A stretch of 64,000 nt of DNA, taken from assembly GCF_050434925.1 (NCBI RefSeq), contig NZ_JBNDJK010000001.1, positions 7,192,001 to 7,256,000 of the forward strand. The letters are read 5' to 3'. A program made the position numbers and the translations under genes. The stretch's first letter is position 1. Every line of letters begins with the position of its first letter. Positions 16,714 through 25,396 of the stretch are shown here, piece after piece. The stretch is from Inquilinus ginsengisoli_B. GTDB lineage: Bacteria; Pseudomonadota; Alphaproteobacteria; DSM-16000; Inquilinaceae. The notes under the pieces are model-generated. The model saw nothing but the letters and a program-made list of their open reading frames with translations, did not search any database and was not told where the DNA came from.

Positions 16714-18051
16714 TCAGCCTCCCAGATAGGCTTCCATCGAATCGTCGAGCGCTTCCAGCCAAGGCGTGTGGTGCGTCGGCGACATGGTGCCGGTCATCAG
16801 CGACCGGTAGGCGTTGTTGCGGAAGCCCATGATGTTCTCGGCCTTGTGGTGCTCCCACTCCATGAAGGTCTTGTTCGTGCCCTCGATGTCGAAGCTGGGA
16901 TAATCCGTCTCGGCCAGCAGCTCCTTCACATAGTCGCCCTGGAACCAGATCATCTGCTCGGCATCCGCCAGCGTCTCCTCGCGGGCGCGCCATCTGGCGA
17001 AATTCGCCTTCAGCTCGTCTTCCGGCGGCAGCTCGATGCGGCCCATCATGACGTCGCGGGCCCACCAGGCCTGCACGTCGAACATGTTGAAGGTGTAGAA
17101 CTGGTCCTGCATGCCGATGTAGAAGAGCTGCGGATTCCGGTCATAGACCACGCCCTTGTACAGGCTGTCGCTCCACAGCCGATTGGCGGTCTTCAGGCGC
17201 AGCTCGTCCGGCAGGAAGGGGAAATGGTGCTGGTAGCCGGTGCACAGGATCAGCGCATCGACGTCCTTGCTGGAACCGTCGAGGAAATGCGCGGTGCGGT
17301 TCTCGAGCCGGACCAGCAGCGGGCGTTCCTCGAAATTCTGCGGCCATTTGAAGCCCATCGGCTTCGAGCGATAACTCGTGGTCACCGACCTGGCGCCGTA
17401 TTTCCAGCACTGCGAGCCGATGTCCTCGGCCGAGTAGCTGCGGCCGACGATCAGGATGTCCTTGCCCTTAAACTCGAGCGCGTCGCGGAAGTCGTGGGCG
17501 TGCAGCACCCGGCCGTTGAAGGTCTTCACGCCCTCGAAATAGGGGACGTTCGGGGTCGAGAAATGGCCGCTGGCGACGACGACATAGTCGAATTCCTCGT
17601 CATACATGCGGTCTTCGATGCGGTTGTGGGCCGTCACCGTGAATCTTTTGGTGGCGTCGTCGAACCGGACCATGCGCACCGGCGTGCTGAAGCGCACCCA
17701 GGGGCGGACATTCGCCTTCTCGACCCGGCCCTTGATGTAGTCCCACAGCACCGCCCGCGGCGGGTAGGAGGCAATCGGCTTGCCGAAATGCTCCTCGAAG
17801 GAATAGTCGGCGAATTCCAGGCATTCCTTCGGGCCGTTGGACCAGAGATAGCGGTACATGCTGCCATGGACCGGCTCGCCGTATTCGTCGAGACCGGTGC
17901 GCCAGGTGTAGTTCCACAGCCCGCCCCAATCGGCTTGCTTCTCGAAGCAGACGATCTCCGGGATCTCGGCGCCCTTCTGAGCGGCCGACTGGAAGGCCCG
18001 CAGCTGGGCGAGGCCGGACGGGCCGGCGCCGATAACGGCCACTCTGGTCAT
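16714..18051 (-). CDS. tmm: Trimethylamine monooxygenase
   Basis: Flavin-containing monooxygenase of 445 residues that oxidises trimethylamine to trimethylamine N-oxide with NADPH and oxygen. FAD motif GAGPSG at residues 8-13; the FMO-type segments CFEKQADWGGLW, YVVVASGHFSTPNVP and the second dinucleotide motif IVGRSYSAEDIG (about residue 200) are all present, and the C-terminal FYTFNMFDVQAWW and TMSPTHHTPW match bacterial Tmm rather than eukaryotic FMOs or Baeyer-Villiger enzymes. Length is normal for Tmm. It is the last gene of the minus-strand dmm unit, 47 bases after dmmC. The context (Tdm, Dmm, Mgs, GmaS) makes the assignment firm. Confidence 0.93.
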   Translation of the reverse strand: MTRVAVIGAGPSGLAQLRAFQSAAQKGAEIPEIVCFEKQADWGGLWNYTWRTGLDEYGEPVHGSMYRYLWSNGPKECLEFADYSFEEHFGKPIASYPPRAVLWDYIKGRVEKANVRPWVRFSTPVRMVRFDDATKRFTVTAHNRIEDRMYDEEFDYVVVASGHFSTPNVPYFEGVKTFNGRVLHAHDFRDALEFKGKDILIVGRSYSAEDIGSQCWKYGARSVTTSYRSKPMGFKWPQNFEERPLLVRLENRTAHFLDGSSKDVDALILCTGYQHHFPFLPDELRLKTANRLWSDSLYKGVVYDRNPQLFYIGMQDQFYTFNMFDVQAWWARDVMMGRIELPPEDELKANFARWRAREETLADAEQMIWFQGDYVKELLAETDYPSFDIEGTNKTFMEWEHHKAENIMGFRNNAYRSLMTGTMSPTHHTPWLEALDDSMEAYLGG

Positions 18052-18098
18052 GGATCAATCCCCTGTTGCAGGCATGCTGTTCTTGGTGTCTTCGACGT

Positions 18099-19139
18099 TC
18101 AATCCGGCCAGATCCCGGGGCTGGTCGGGGTGCCGTCATCATAGGCCGAGAGCCATTTGATCGTGTCCTCGCGGTAGCGCGTCAGCCCCTTGTAGTCGAC
18201 CAGCTCCGGCGGCAGGGTGCGCAGCACGCGCGGCAGGCGCCGCGCCCATTTCGGCACGGTCACCAGCTCGTTCATGCTGATCAGATAGCAGCGGATGACG
18301 AACAGGATCGCGTTCGACCGCGGCAGCCGCCACAGCGATTGCAGCTCGACCCGCAGATGCACCTTCTCGCCGACATTCTGCGGCGTCACGGTGGTCCGGT
18401 CCGGGCCCCATTTCGGATAGTTCTCCGGGCTGGTGTCGAGCCGCGGGTTGATCGTCATGGTCCAGTTGAACCGGCGCACCGGCTTGCCCTGCTGCAGGTT
18501 GAGCAGGAACTTCAGGGCGCGGTCGAACACCCCGATCTGATGCGCCAGCGGCACCGGCCCGTGCCATTCCATGAAGTTCATGCCGATGTCGAAATCGAGC
18601 GACCAGTCGGCCTGGGTCGTCACCATGCCGGCATCCATCCAGAGGTTGCCGTTGCGCTGGTCGACGATGCAGAAATCGCCCTGCGCCTGCCGGGTGATGT
18701 ATTCGAACGGCTCATAGGGCAGCGTCGACGGGTTGCCGAAGATGAAGCTGTCGTCGATGCCGAGCGGCCGGTTGATCCAGCGCCAGCGGTCGCCGTCCCG
18801 GGTCAGGCTGAAATGCTCGGGATATCCTTCGGCCTGCTGCTCCATCAGCAGCTCCAGCGTGTCCCATTGCGCGCTCAACATGTGCGGCAGGGCCTGGCAG
18901 CGCAGCGGGTCCTCGGTCAGCACCAACTCGCGGTCGCGCATCTCGGCGACGTAGTGCTCGTCGACGTCGATCAGGGTCTCGTAGACCGTGCCCGTCTCGC
19001 CGCGCACATGCGGCTCCATGTTGACGGCGTACATGTAGCTGTCTTCGTGGAACGGGAACGGGAACCGGCGGATGGTCGCCGGGCTGTTGCGGTAGCTGAA
19101 ATCGTCGCGGAAGGTCTCCTGCCTGAAGACGATCGCCAT
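18099..19139 (-). CDS. dmmC: Dimethylamine monooxygenase, haem-dependent N-demethylase subunit (DUF3445)
   Basis: Protein of 346 residues of the DUF3445 / haem-dependent oxidative N-demethylase family, the oxygenase part of dimethylamine monooxygenase, which converts dimethylamine to methylamine plus formaldehyde. Recognisable segments are RRFPFPFHEDSYMYAVNMEP, SFIFGNPSTLPYEP, and RVELQSLWRLPRSNAILFVIR near the C-terminus. Start at MAIVFRQ is supported by an AGGAGG site. It follows dmmB by 23 bases. Subunit letters are given by matching the known dmmDABC gene order; the family assignment is firmer than the letter. Confidence 0.82.
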   Translation of the reverse strand: MAIVFRQETFRDDFSYRNSPATIRRFPFPFHEDSYMYAVNMEPHVRGETGTVYETLIDVDEHYVAEMRDRELVLTEDPLRCQALPHMLSAQWDTLELLMEQQAEGYPEHFSLTRDGDRWRWINRPLGIDDSFIFGNPSTLPYEPFEYITRQAQGDFCIVDQRNGNLWMDAGMVTTQADWSLDFDIGMNFMEWHGPVPLAHQIGVFDRALKFLLNLQQGKPVRRFNWTMTINPRLDTSPENYPKWGPDRTTVTPQNVGEKVHLRVELQSLWRLPRSNAILFVIRCYLISMNELVTVPKWARRLPRVLRTLPPELVDYKGLTRYREDTIKWLSAYDDGTPTSPGIWPD

Positions 19140-19162
19140 ATCGGCCTCCTTGTCCGCTCCGG

Positions 19163-20128
19163 CTACAGGTCGAGATGCAATGCGGTGCCCTCGAAGCGGG
19201 ACACGCAGACCATGACCTTGCGGCCGGATGCTTTTTCCTCGTCCGTCAGATAGACGTCGTGATGCAGCAGCGTGCCGTCGCAAGCGACGACCGCGGCCTC
19301 GCACTGGCCGCAGGCCCCGCCACGGCACAGGAACGGCGCGTCGACGCCCGCCGCCTCGATCGCCTCCAGCATGCTTTCATGGCGGCCGACCTGGACGGTC
19401 TTGCCGGAGCGCGTGAGCCGGATGGCGAAGGGCTTGCCGGGCAGCGACCCCAGGAAGCGCTCGGAATGCAGGTTCTCGGCCGGCCAGCCGGCCTCCACGC
19501 CCGCCTTGAGCACGCCGTCGATCATCCCGGAGGGGCCGCAGACATAGAGATGCGTGCCGAGCGGCTGGCTGTCGAGCAGGCGGCTGAGCGGAACGGCGCC
19601 GCCCTCCGCATCGCAATAGACCGAGACGCGATGCGGGCCGTAGCGCTCGACCAGCTCTTGCCAATAGGCGCCGCGGTCACGGCTGCGGATGGCGTAGTGC
19701 AGCTCGAAATCCCGGCCTTCGCGGGCGAATTGCTGCATCATGGCGAGGAACGGCGTGATGCCGATGCCGCCGGCGATCAGCAGGTGCTTGCGGCCGCGCC
19801 AATCCGGCTGGAACAGGTTGACCGGGTGGCTGATCTTCAGCTCGTCGCCTTCCCGCAGCCGCTCATGCATGAAGGTCGACCCGCCGCGCGAATCCTCGAC
19901 ATGCAGCACGCTGACCTCGTAGCCCGATCCGTCATGCGGCGGCGACATCAGCGAATAGGCATTGCGGCGCGTATGACCGCCATCGTCCATGACCACGATG
20001 ATGTGGGCGCCGCCGGAGAAATGCGGCATGGGCGCGCCGTCCAGCCGCTCGAAGCGGAAGCGCTTGACCCGTTCGGCAACCGGGGTGATCCGGGCCACGC
20101 GGACGGGGATCTCGATGCCGCCGCTCAC
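19163..20128 (-). CDS. dmmB: Dimethylamine monooxygenase reductase subunit (FAD/NADPH, 2Fe-2S)
   Basis: Electron-transfer subunit of 321 residues, phthalate-dioxygenase-reductase type. Order of domains: flavin-binding barrel (RRNAYSLMSPPHDG), NAD(P)H-binding domain (HLLIAGGIGITPFLAMM, then LYVCGPSGMIDGVL), and a C-terminal plant-type [2Fe-2S] ferredoxin with CRGGACGQC plus a later cysteine in VMVCVSRF. It would pass electrons from NAD(P)H to the haem subunit DmmC. The start is a GTG overlapping the dmmA stop (GTGA) with a GGAGGAGG site upstream, which indicates translational coupling. An in-frame upstream extension is inside dmmA and not used. Confidence 0.88.
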   Translation of the reverse strand: MSGGIEIPVRVARITPVAERVKRFRFERLDGAPMPHFSGGAHIIVVMDDGGHTRRNAYSLMSPPHDGSGYEVSVLHVEDSRGGSTFMHERLREGDELKISHPVNLFQPDWRGRKHLLIAGGIGITPFLAMMQQFAREGRDFELHYAIRSRDRGAYWQELVERYGPHRVSVYCDAEGGAVPLSRLLDSQPLGTHLYVCGPSGMIDGVLKAGVEAGWPAENLHSERFLGSLPGKPFAIRLTRSGKTVQVGRHESMLEAIEAAGVDAPFLCRGGACGQCEAAVVACDGTLLHHDVYLTDEEKASGRKVMVCVSRFEGTALHLDL

Positions 20129-20730
20129 CGGAACACCTCCTCCGGGGCCGGGGCGCTGCCCGGTTCCTCCGCATCGACATTGACGCCCTGGAAGGCGGCA
20201 AGCCGGCGCGAATAGTGGTCGCGCACCAGCAGCGCCAGCCCGCAATGGCTGCAGGGGAAGACGCTGGTGGTCACGCCTTCGGTGATGCCCTTGCAATGCA
20301 CGCACTGGACGCGCCGGGCGAGCGAGCCGCGATGCTCGGTCAGCACCGAGGCGTAATCCATGCCGCGGTCGAGGGCCACCGCCATCGCCTGGCCGATGAA
20401 GCCTTCGGTGCCCGAGAGGTAGAGGCGCGTGCCCATCCGCGCGGTCGCCAGTGTGCCGTTCAGCCGGAACAGCAGCGTCGGGACAGTGGGCGCCGCCCAG
20501 AACGCCCTGGCGCCGAGGCCAAGCAGGGCCTGGTCATGCCCCCTGCCCGGCGAGCCGCCCGGCGCATAGAGGATCTCGCTGCGGGACAGGATCGGGCCGT
20601 CCAGCGCCGCCCGCTGGTCGAGCAGGGCCAGGGCCCCTTCACCTTCGAGGACGAAGATGTGCCGCCGGGCATGGGGCTGGAGGACGAGGCCCTTATAGAC
20701 CGGCCGGCTCTTGATGCCTGCGACCAGCAT
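20125..20730 (-). CDS. dmmA: Dimethylamine monooxygenase small subunit (DmmA family)
   Basis: Protein of about 201 residues. The N-terminal part (SRPVYKGLVLQPHARRHIFVLEGEGA, GTRLYLSGTEGFIGQA) looks like a small alpha/beta domain, and the C-terminus has paired CxxC motifs (VQCVHCKG and FPCSHCG) that should form a zinc- or iron-binding ribbon. This matches the small DmmA-type subunit, whose exact role is not established to my knowledge. Start at MLVAGIKSRP, 8 bases after the dmmD stop, with an AGGGG site overlapping that stop. It overlaps dmmB by four bases. Confidence 0.8.
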   Translation of the reverse strand: MLVAGIKSRPVYKGLVLQPHARRHIFVLEGEGALALLDQRAALDGPILSRSEILYAPGGSPGRGHDQALLGLGARAFWAAPTVPTLLFRLNGTLATARMGTRLYLSGTEGFIGQAMAVALDRGMDYASVLTEHRGSLARRVQCVHCKGITEGVTTSVFPCSHCGLALLVRDHYSRRLAAFQGVNVDAEEPGSAPAPEEVFR

Positions 20731-20738
20731 GGCCGCCC

Positions 20739-21872
20739 CTAGCCCACGGCCGTCCGCTTCTTCTTCTCCGGGTCGTCGAAGGGCAGCGTGTGGGCGATGG
20801 CGGACGCCTCCAACGCCTTGCCGCGCACCTCGAGCTTCGTGCCGTGCACCGCCTTGTCGACATCGAGCCGCGCGATGGCCATCGACTTCCGGGTCAGCGA
20901 CGAATAGCAGGGACAGGTGACGACACCGACCTTCCGCCCGTCGGCCCAGACCTCGTCGCCGGCATCGGCCGGGCGATCGGCGTCGATCAGCATGCCGAAG
21001 ATGCGGAAGCGCTCCTTGCCCTTGAGGCGGGCATGCTCCTCGGCACCGCGGAAACCGGTCTTGCCCGGGCTGACGGTGAAGTCGAGGCCGAGCTCCCACA
21101 GCGAATCCCCCGGGCCTTCATCGGCGAAGGGATACATCTGCGAATTGTCGTAGGGGTAGAACAGCAGGTAGCTTTCGACCCGCAGCATGTCGAGCACGCT
21201 GAAGCAGCACGGGATGATGCCCATCCCCTTGCCCTCCTCGAGGATGGTGTCCCAGACCAGCGGGGCATCCTGGCCGCGGACGAAGATCTCGTAGCCGCGT
21301 TCGCCGGTGTAGCCGGTGCGCGAGATCATCACCGGCGCGCCGAACAGCGTGGTCTGCATGTGGTGGAAATATTTCAGGTCGCGGATGCCGGGGACGTGCC
21401 TGGCGAGGTAGTCGACCGCCAGCGGGCCCTGCAGCGACAGGTCGTGGATATCGTCGTCGAACAGCACGGCGCAGTTGCGGCCGGCGGCCTGCTTGACCAC
21501 CTCCTCATGGCCGGAGCCCGAGCCATGCACCAGCATCCAGGAATTCGGTCCGGTGCGGTAGGTGATGCAATCCTCTGTGAAATATCCGCGGTCGTTCAGC
21601 ATGCAGCCATAGACCGACCGGCCGGGAGTGATCTTGGCCATGCTGCGGGTAGTGATGTGGTCGAGCACGGCGATGGCGTGCGGGCCAACCAGATGGACCT
21701 TCTTCAGGCCCGACACATCCATCAGGCCGGCCTTGGTGCGGACCGCCACATGCTCTTCCGACATGTCCTTGTCGTAGGTCCAGGCGGTGCCCATGCCGCT
21801 CCAGTCCTCGAGCTTCGACCCCAGCGCGCGATGCCGATCCGCGAGAGCCGAAAAGCGCCACGATAGAGCCAT
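20739..21872 (-). CDS. dmmD: Dimethylamine monooxygenase-associated aminomethyltransferase-like protein (GcvT family)
   Basis: GcvT-fold protein of 377 residues. It has GLMDVSGLKKVHLVGP, the THF-site region MISRTGYTGERGYEIF, and the C-terminal barrel (ADGRKVGVVTCPCYSSLTRKSMAIARL). In dmmDABC this subunit is thought to capture the methyl carbon released as formaldehyde on tetrahydrofolate. It heads the dmm-tmm unit, 72 bases after gmaS, and has its own promoter-like sequence in that gap. It is related to the C-terminal half of Tdm encoded 5 kb upstream, consistent with both steps giving methylene-THF. Confidence 0.85.
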   Translation of the reverse strand: MALSWRFSALADRHRALGSKLEDWSGMGTAWTYDKDMSEEHVAVRTKAGLMDVSGLKKVHLVGPHAIAVLDHITTRSMAKITPGRSVYGCMLNDRGYFTEDCITYRTGPNSWMLVHGSGSGHEEVVKQAAGRNCAVLFDDDIHDLSLQGPLAVDYLARHVPGIRDLKYFHHMQTTLFGAPVMISRTGYTGERGYEIFVRGQDAPLVWDTILEEGKGMGIIPCCFSVLDMLRVESYLLFYPYDNSQMYPFADEGPGDSLWELGLDFTVSPGKTGFRGAEEHARLKGKERFRIFGMLIDADRPADAGDEVWADGRKVGVVTCPCYSSLTRKSMAIARLDVDKAVHGTKLEVRGKALEASAIAHTLPFDDPEKKKRTAVG

Positions 21873-21897
21873 GTCCGGTCCCCTGTTTTCACTCTAT

Positions 21898-21942
21898 AGA
21901 ATATTTATTTCTTCATCATAGGCACGATTGGCGCCCTGACAA
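21898..21942 (-). promoter_or_regulatory. Promoter and operator-like site upstream of dmmD
   Basis: On the minus strand TTGTCA (21942-21937) and TATGAT (21920-21915) are spaced by 16 bases, a good sigma-70 match, starting right after the gmaS stop. Overlapping the -10 is TGAAGAAATAAATATTCT (21915-21898), AT-rich and similar to the palindrome upstream of mgsA. It suggests that dmmDABC-tmm can be transcribed apart from mgs-gmaS and be controlled by the same regulator. Confidence 0.55.
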
Positions 21943-21944
21943 GC

Positions 21945-23252
21945 TCAGATATCCAGGGTGGTGTCCTGCTCCCACTGGGTGAAGTGGGACGCGTAGGCGT
22001 TCCATTCCTGATGCTTGAGCTTGAGATAGGCGGCGGAGAATTCCGGGCCGACCGCCTGCTTCAGGCCCTCGTCGGCGTCATAGGCCCGGAGCGCGTCGAG
22101 CAGGTTCAGCGGCAGGCGCGGCGCGTCCTTCACCAGATGGCCTTCACTGTACATGTCGATGTCGTGATGCGGGCCGGGGTCGCAGCGGTGGCGCAGGCCT
22201 TCGAGGCCGGCGGCGATGATCACCGCCTGCAGCAGATAGGGGTTGGCGGCGCCGTCCGGCAGGCGCAGCTCGAACCGGCCGGGGCCGGGCACGCGGACCA
22301 TATGGGTGCGGTTGTTGCCGGTCCAGGTGACGGAGTTCGGCGACCAGGTCGCGCCCGAGATCGTGCGTGGGGCGTTGATGCGCTTGTAGGAATTGACCGT
22401 CGGGTTGGTGATCGCGGCCAGCGAGGAGGCATGCCTCATGATGCCGCCGAGGAAGTGCCGCCCCTCCGCCGACAGACCGAACTCGGCCGCCTTGTCAGCG
22501 AAGACGTTGGTCCGGCCGCCGGTGTCCCAGACCGAGATGTGGCAGTGGCAGCCATTGCCGGTCAGCCCCTTGAACGGCTTCGGCATGAAGGTGGCGCGCA
22601 GCCCGTGCTTCTCGGCGATGGACTTGACCATGAACTTGAAGAAGGAGTGCTTGTCCGCCGTCTGCAGCGCGTCGTCGTACTCCCAGTTCATCTCGAACTG
22701 GCCGTTGGCATCCTCATGGTCGTTCTGGTAGGCGCCCCAGCCGAGCTCCAGCATGTGGTCGCAGATCTCGGTGATGATGTCGTAGCGGCGCATCACCGCC
22801 TGCTGGTCGTAGCAGGGCTTCGCCGCCGTATCGCGGTCATCCGAGATCCGGCTGCCGTCGGGCGTGATCAGGAAGAACTCGGCCTCGACGCCGGTCTTCA
22901 CCCGCTTGCCCTCGGCCTCGGCCTCCTGGACCAGCCGCTTCAGCACGTTGCGCGGGGCCTGGGGGACCAACGCGCCGTCCATCCTGCAGTCGGCCGCCAC
23001 CCAGGCGACCTCCTTCTTCCACGGCAGCTGGATGACCGAGGACGCATCCGGCACGGCGAACAGGTCGGGATGCGCCGGCGACATGTCGAGCCAGGTGGCG
23101 AAGCCGGCAAAGGCCGCCCCCTCCTCCTGCATCGCTGCGATCGCCTGCGCCGGCACCAGCTTGGCGCGCTGGCCGGCAAACAGGTCGGTGTAGCTGATCA
23201 TGAAATATTTGATGCCCTTGTCTTTGGCAAAGGCAGCAAGGTCCAGCGTCAT
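21945..23252 (-). CDS. gmaS: Gamma-glutamylmethylamide synthetase (glutamine synthetase type III-like)
   Basis: ATP-dependent ligase of 435 residues that joins methylamine to glutamate, the entry step of the N-methylglutamate pathway. It has the glutamine-synthetase fold: N-terminal barrel-cap segment MISYTDLFAGQRAKLVP, metal ligands in VEAEFFLI and NGQFEMNW, substrate segment GNGCHCHISVWD, and the ATP-site region APRTISGATWSPNSVTWTGNNR. The sequence is of the GlnT/GmaS kind rather than the housekeeping GlnA, and it sits directly between mgsABC and dmm/tmm, which fixes the role. Start ATG at 23252, 73 bases after mgsC. Confidence 0.9.
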   Translation of the reverse strand: MTLDLAAFAKDKGIKYFMISYTDLFAGQRAKLVPAQAIAAMQEEGAAFAGFATWLDMSPAHPDLFAVPDASSVIQLPWKKEVAWVAADCRMDGALVPQAPRNVLKRLVQEAEAEGKRVKTGVEAEFFLITPDGSRISDDRDTAAKPCYDQQAVMRRYDIITEICDHMLELGWGAYQNDHEDANGQFEMNWEYDDALQTADKHSFFKFMVKSIAEKHGLRATFMPKPFKGLTGNGCHCHISVWDTGGRTNVFADKAAEFGLSAEGRHFLGGIMRHASSLAAITNPTVNSYKRINAPRTISGATWSPNSVTWTGNNRTHMVRVPGPGRFELRLPDGAANPYLLQAVIIAAGLEGLRHRCDPGPHHDIDMYSEGHLVKDAPRLPLNLLDALRAYDADEGLKQAVGPEFSAAYLKLKHQEWNAYASHFTQWEQDTTLDI

Positions 23253-23300
23253 GCTCGGTCTCCCAGTGAGCTCCCAGAGACATCTTGGTTTTAGGCTTTG

Positions 23301-23320
23301 GCCGGGCTGGTTCGCCCGGC
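23301..23320 (-). promoter_or_regulatory. Hairpin between mgsC and gmaS
   Basis: GCCGGGC (23320-23314 on the minus strand) and GCCCGGC (23307-23301) pair perfectly over a six-base loop, six bases after the mgsC stop. There is no T-tract, so it is not a clear intrinsic terminator; it may be a partial terminator or mRNA-processing stem separating mgsABC from gmaS. Confidence 0.4.
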
Positions 23321-23325
23321 TGCCC

Positions 23326-24654
23326 TTAGTAGCCCCCCTTGCCGGGAATCCAGTCCGTGCCCGCGAGCGGCACCTGCGCCATGGCGGCGGCAGGCACCGT
23401 CAGAGCGCAGAGATCTTCGGGTTCCAGGTTGTGCACATGGTTCTTGCCGCAGGCCCGCGCGATCGTCTGCGCCTCCAGCGCCATCACCTTGAGGTAGTTG
23501 GCGAGGCGGCGGCCGGCCGCGACCGGGTCGACCCGCTTCATCAACTCCGGATCCTGGGTGGTGATGCCAGCCGGATCCCGCCCCTCATGCCAGTCGTCAT
23601 AGGCGGCGGCCGTGGTGCCGAGCGCCGCGTAATCTGCCGCCCAGCGCGGGTCGTTCTCGCCGATCGCGATCAGCGCCGCGGTGCCGATCGACACGGCGTC
23701 GGCGCCGAGCGCCAGGGCCTTGGCGACATCGGCGCCGTTGCGGATGCCGCCCGAGACGATGAGCTGGACCTTGCGGTGCATGCCGAGGTCCTGCAGCGCC
23801 CGCACGGCCGGGCGGATGCAGGCCAGCGTCGGCATGCCGACATGCTCGATGAAGACCTCCTGCGTCGCCGCCGTGCCGCCCTGCATGCCGTCGACCACGA
23901 CGACGTCGGCGCCGGCCTTGACCGCCAGCGCGGTGTCGTAATAGGGCCGGGCACCGCCGACCTTTACATAGATCGGCTTTTCCCAGTCGGTCAGCTCGCG
24001 CAGCTCGAGGATCTTGATCTCGAGATCGTCCGGCCCGGTCCAGTCGGGATGGCGGCTGGCCGAGCGCTGGTCGATGCCCTTCGGCAAAGTGCGCATCTCC
24101 GCCACTCGGTCGGAGATCTTCTGGCCCAGCAGCATGCCGCCGCCGCCGGGCTTCGCCCCCTGGCCGACGACGATCTCGATAGCATCGGCGCGGCGCAGGT
24201 CGCGGGGATTCATGCCGTAGCGGGACGGCAGGTACTGGTAGACCAGCCGCTCCGAATGGCCGCGCTCCTCCTCGGTCATGCCGCCGTCACCGGTCGTGGT
24301 CGAGGTCCCGGCCATGGTCGCGCCGCGGCCGAGCGCTTCCTTGGCCGGGCCGGACAGCGACCCGAAGCTCATGCCGGCGATGGTGATCGGGATCTTGAGC
24401 TCGATCGGCTTCTTCGCATGGCGCGCGCCGAGCACGACGTCGGTGCCGCATTTCTCGCGATAGCCCTCGAGCGGGTAGCGCGAGATCGAGGCGCCGAGGA
24501 ACAGCAGGTCGTCGAAATGCGGCAGCTTGCGCTTGGCGCCGCCGCCGCGGATGTCATAGATGCCGGTGGCGGCGGCGCGCCGAATCTCCGACATCGTGTA
24601 TTCGTCGAAGGTGGCCGAGATCCGGGGTTCGGTGGGCGGGTTGTGATAGCTCAT
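23326..24654 (-). CDS. mgsC: N-methylglutamate synthase subunit C (FMN-binding glutamate synthase domain)
   Basis: Protein of 442 residues corresponding to the central FMN-binding domain of large-subunit glutamate synthase. The segments KIPITIAGMSFGSLS, the glycine-rich GQGAKPGGGGMLLGQK, KVGGARPYYDTALAVKAGADVVVVDGMQGGT and SGGIRNGADVAKALALGADAVSIG are those of the FMN barrel. In the N-methylglutamate pathway it makes N-methylglutamate from gamma-glutamylmethylamide or methylamine plus glutamate together with MgsA and MgsB. It starts 12 bases after mgsB. Alone it would be a glutamate-synthase-like protein; the neighbours decide the call. Confidence 0.88.
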   Translation of the reverse strand: MSYHNPPTEPRISATFDEYTMSEIRRAAATGIYDIRGGGAKRKLPHFDDLLFLGASISRYPLEGYREKCGTDVVLGARHAKKPIELKIPITIAGMSFGSLSGPAKEALGRGATMAGTSTTTGDGGMTEEERGHSERLVYQYLPSRYGMNPRDLRRADAIEIVVGQGAKPGGGGMLLGQKISDRVAEMRTLPKGIDQRSASRHPDWTGPDDLEIKILELRELTDWEKPIYVKVGGARPYYDTALAVKAGADVVVVDGMQGGTAATQEVFIEHVGMPTLACIRPAVRALQDLGMHRKVQLIVSGGIRNGADVAKALALGADAVSIGTAALIAIGENDPRWAADYAALGTTAAAYDDWHEGRDPAGITTQDPELMKRVDPVAAGRRLANYLKVMALEAQTIARACGKNHVHNLEPEDLCALTVPAAAMAQVPLAGTDWIPGKGGY

Positions 24655-24666
24655 GACGGACCCCGA

Positions 24667-25353
24667 TCAATAAGCGTCGGCATTGTCGACGTGGAAATTG
24701 TAGAGCTTGCGCGATGAGCCGTAGCGGCTGAACTCCTGCGGCCGGGCATCGGTGACGCCGGCCTTGTCCAGCAGCCCGGCCAGCAACTCGAAGTGCTCCG
24801 GCCGCATCTCCTTCTCGACACAGTCGGCGCCGAGGCTCTTGACCTTGCCGCGCACGAAGATCCGCGCCTCGTAGAGGGAATCGCCCAGGGCCTCGCCGGC
24901 GTCGCCCAGCACCACGAGGTTGCCGGCCTGTCCCATGAAGGCGGACATGTGGCCGATGCTGCCGCGCACGACGATGTCGATGCCCTTCATCGAGATGCCG
25001 CAGCGTGACGAGGCGTTGCCTTCGATCACCAGCAACCCGCCGCATCCGGTGGCCCCGGCATACTGGCTGGCGTCGCCTTTGACCACGACCGTGCCGGACA
25101 TCATGTTCTCGGCGACGCCCGGCCCGGCGGAGCCGTGGATGGTGATCGTCGCCTCGTCATTCATGCTGCCGCAATAGTAGCCGACGCTGCCCATCACATC
25201 GATCGTCACCGGCGCGTGGACGCCGACGGCGACGGCATGGTGACCGCGCGGATTGAGGACGCTGAACTGCCGGTCGTTGTCGCCCGGGGCGATGTCGTGC
25301 AGGGCCTGGTTGAGGTCGCGAAGGGGGGTCGCGGCGAGGTCGTAGGTTGGCAT
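24667..25353 (-). CDS. mgsB: N-methylglutamate synthase subunit B (GXGXG domain)
   Basis: Protein of 228 residues made almost wholly of the glutamate-synthase C-terminal beta-helix (GXGXG) domain: repeats such as GSVGYYCGSMNDEATITIHGSAGPG, GDASQYAGATGCGGLLVIEG and GSIGHMSAFMGQAGNLVVLGDAG. It serves as a structural domain linking the amidotransferase and the FMN subunit. Start at MPTYDLAATPL; an in-frame upstream extension overlaps the mgsA gap and lacks a good start. Gene order mgsA-mgsB-mgsC matches other N-methylglutamate operons. Confidence 0.88.
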   Translation of the reverse strand: MPTYDLAATPLRDLNQALHDIAPGDNDRQFSVLNPRGHHAVAVGVHAPVTIDVMGSVGYYCGSMNDEATITIHGSAGPGVAENMMSGTVVVKGDASQYAGATGCGGLLVIEGNASSRCGISMKGIDIVVRGSIGHMSAFMGQAGNLVVLGDAGEALGDSLYEARIFVRGKVKSLGADCVEKEMRPEHFELLAGLLDKAGVTDARPQEFSRYGSSRKLYNFHVDNADAY

Positions 25354-25396
25354 CGTGTCGCCCTGAGATGAAAGGGTGGAGGCCGCGCCGCGGCGC

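Noticed and set aside
16393..18144. 583-codon plus-strand frame opposite tmm
   Set aside because: Antisense shadow; no motif, whereas the minus strand encodes a full Tmm.
21945..23252. Housekeeping glutamine synthetase
   Set aside because: The sequence type and position between mgsABC and dmm/tmm fit gamma-glutamylmethylamide synthetase.
23301..23320. Intrinsic terminator between mgsC and gmaS
   Set aside because: The stem is perfect but there is no T-tract on the minus strand; it is listed only as a hairpin.
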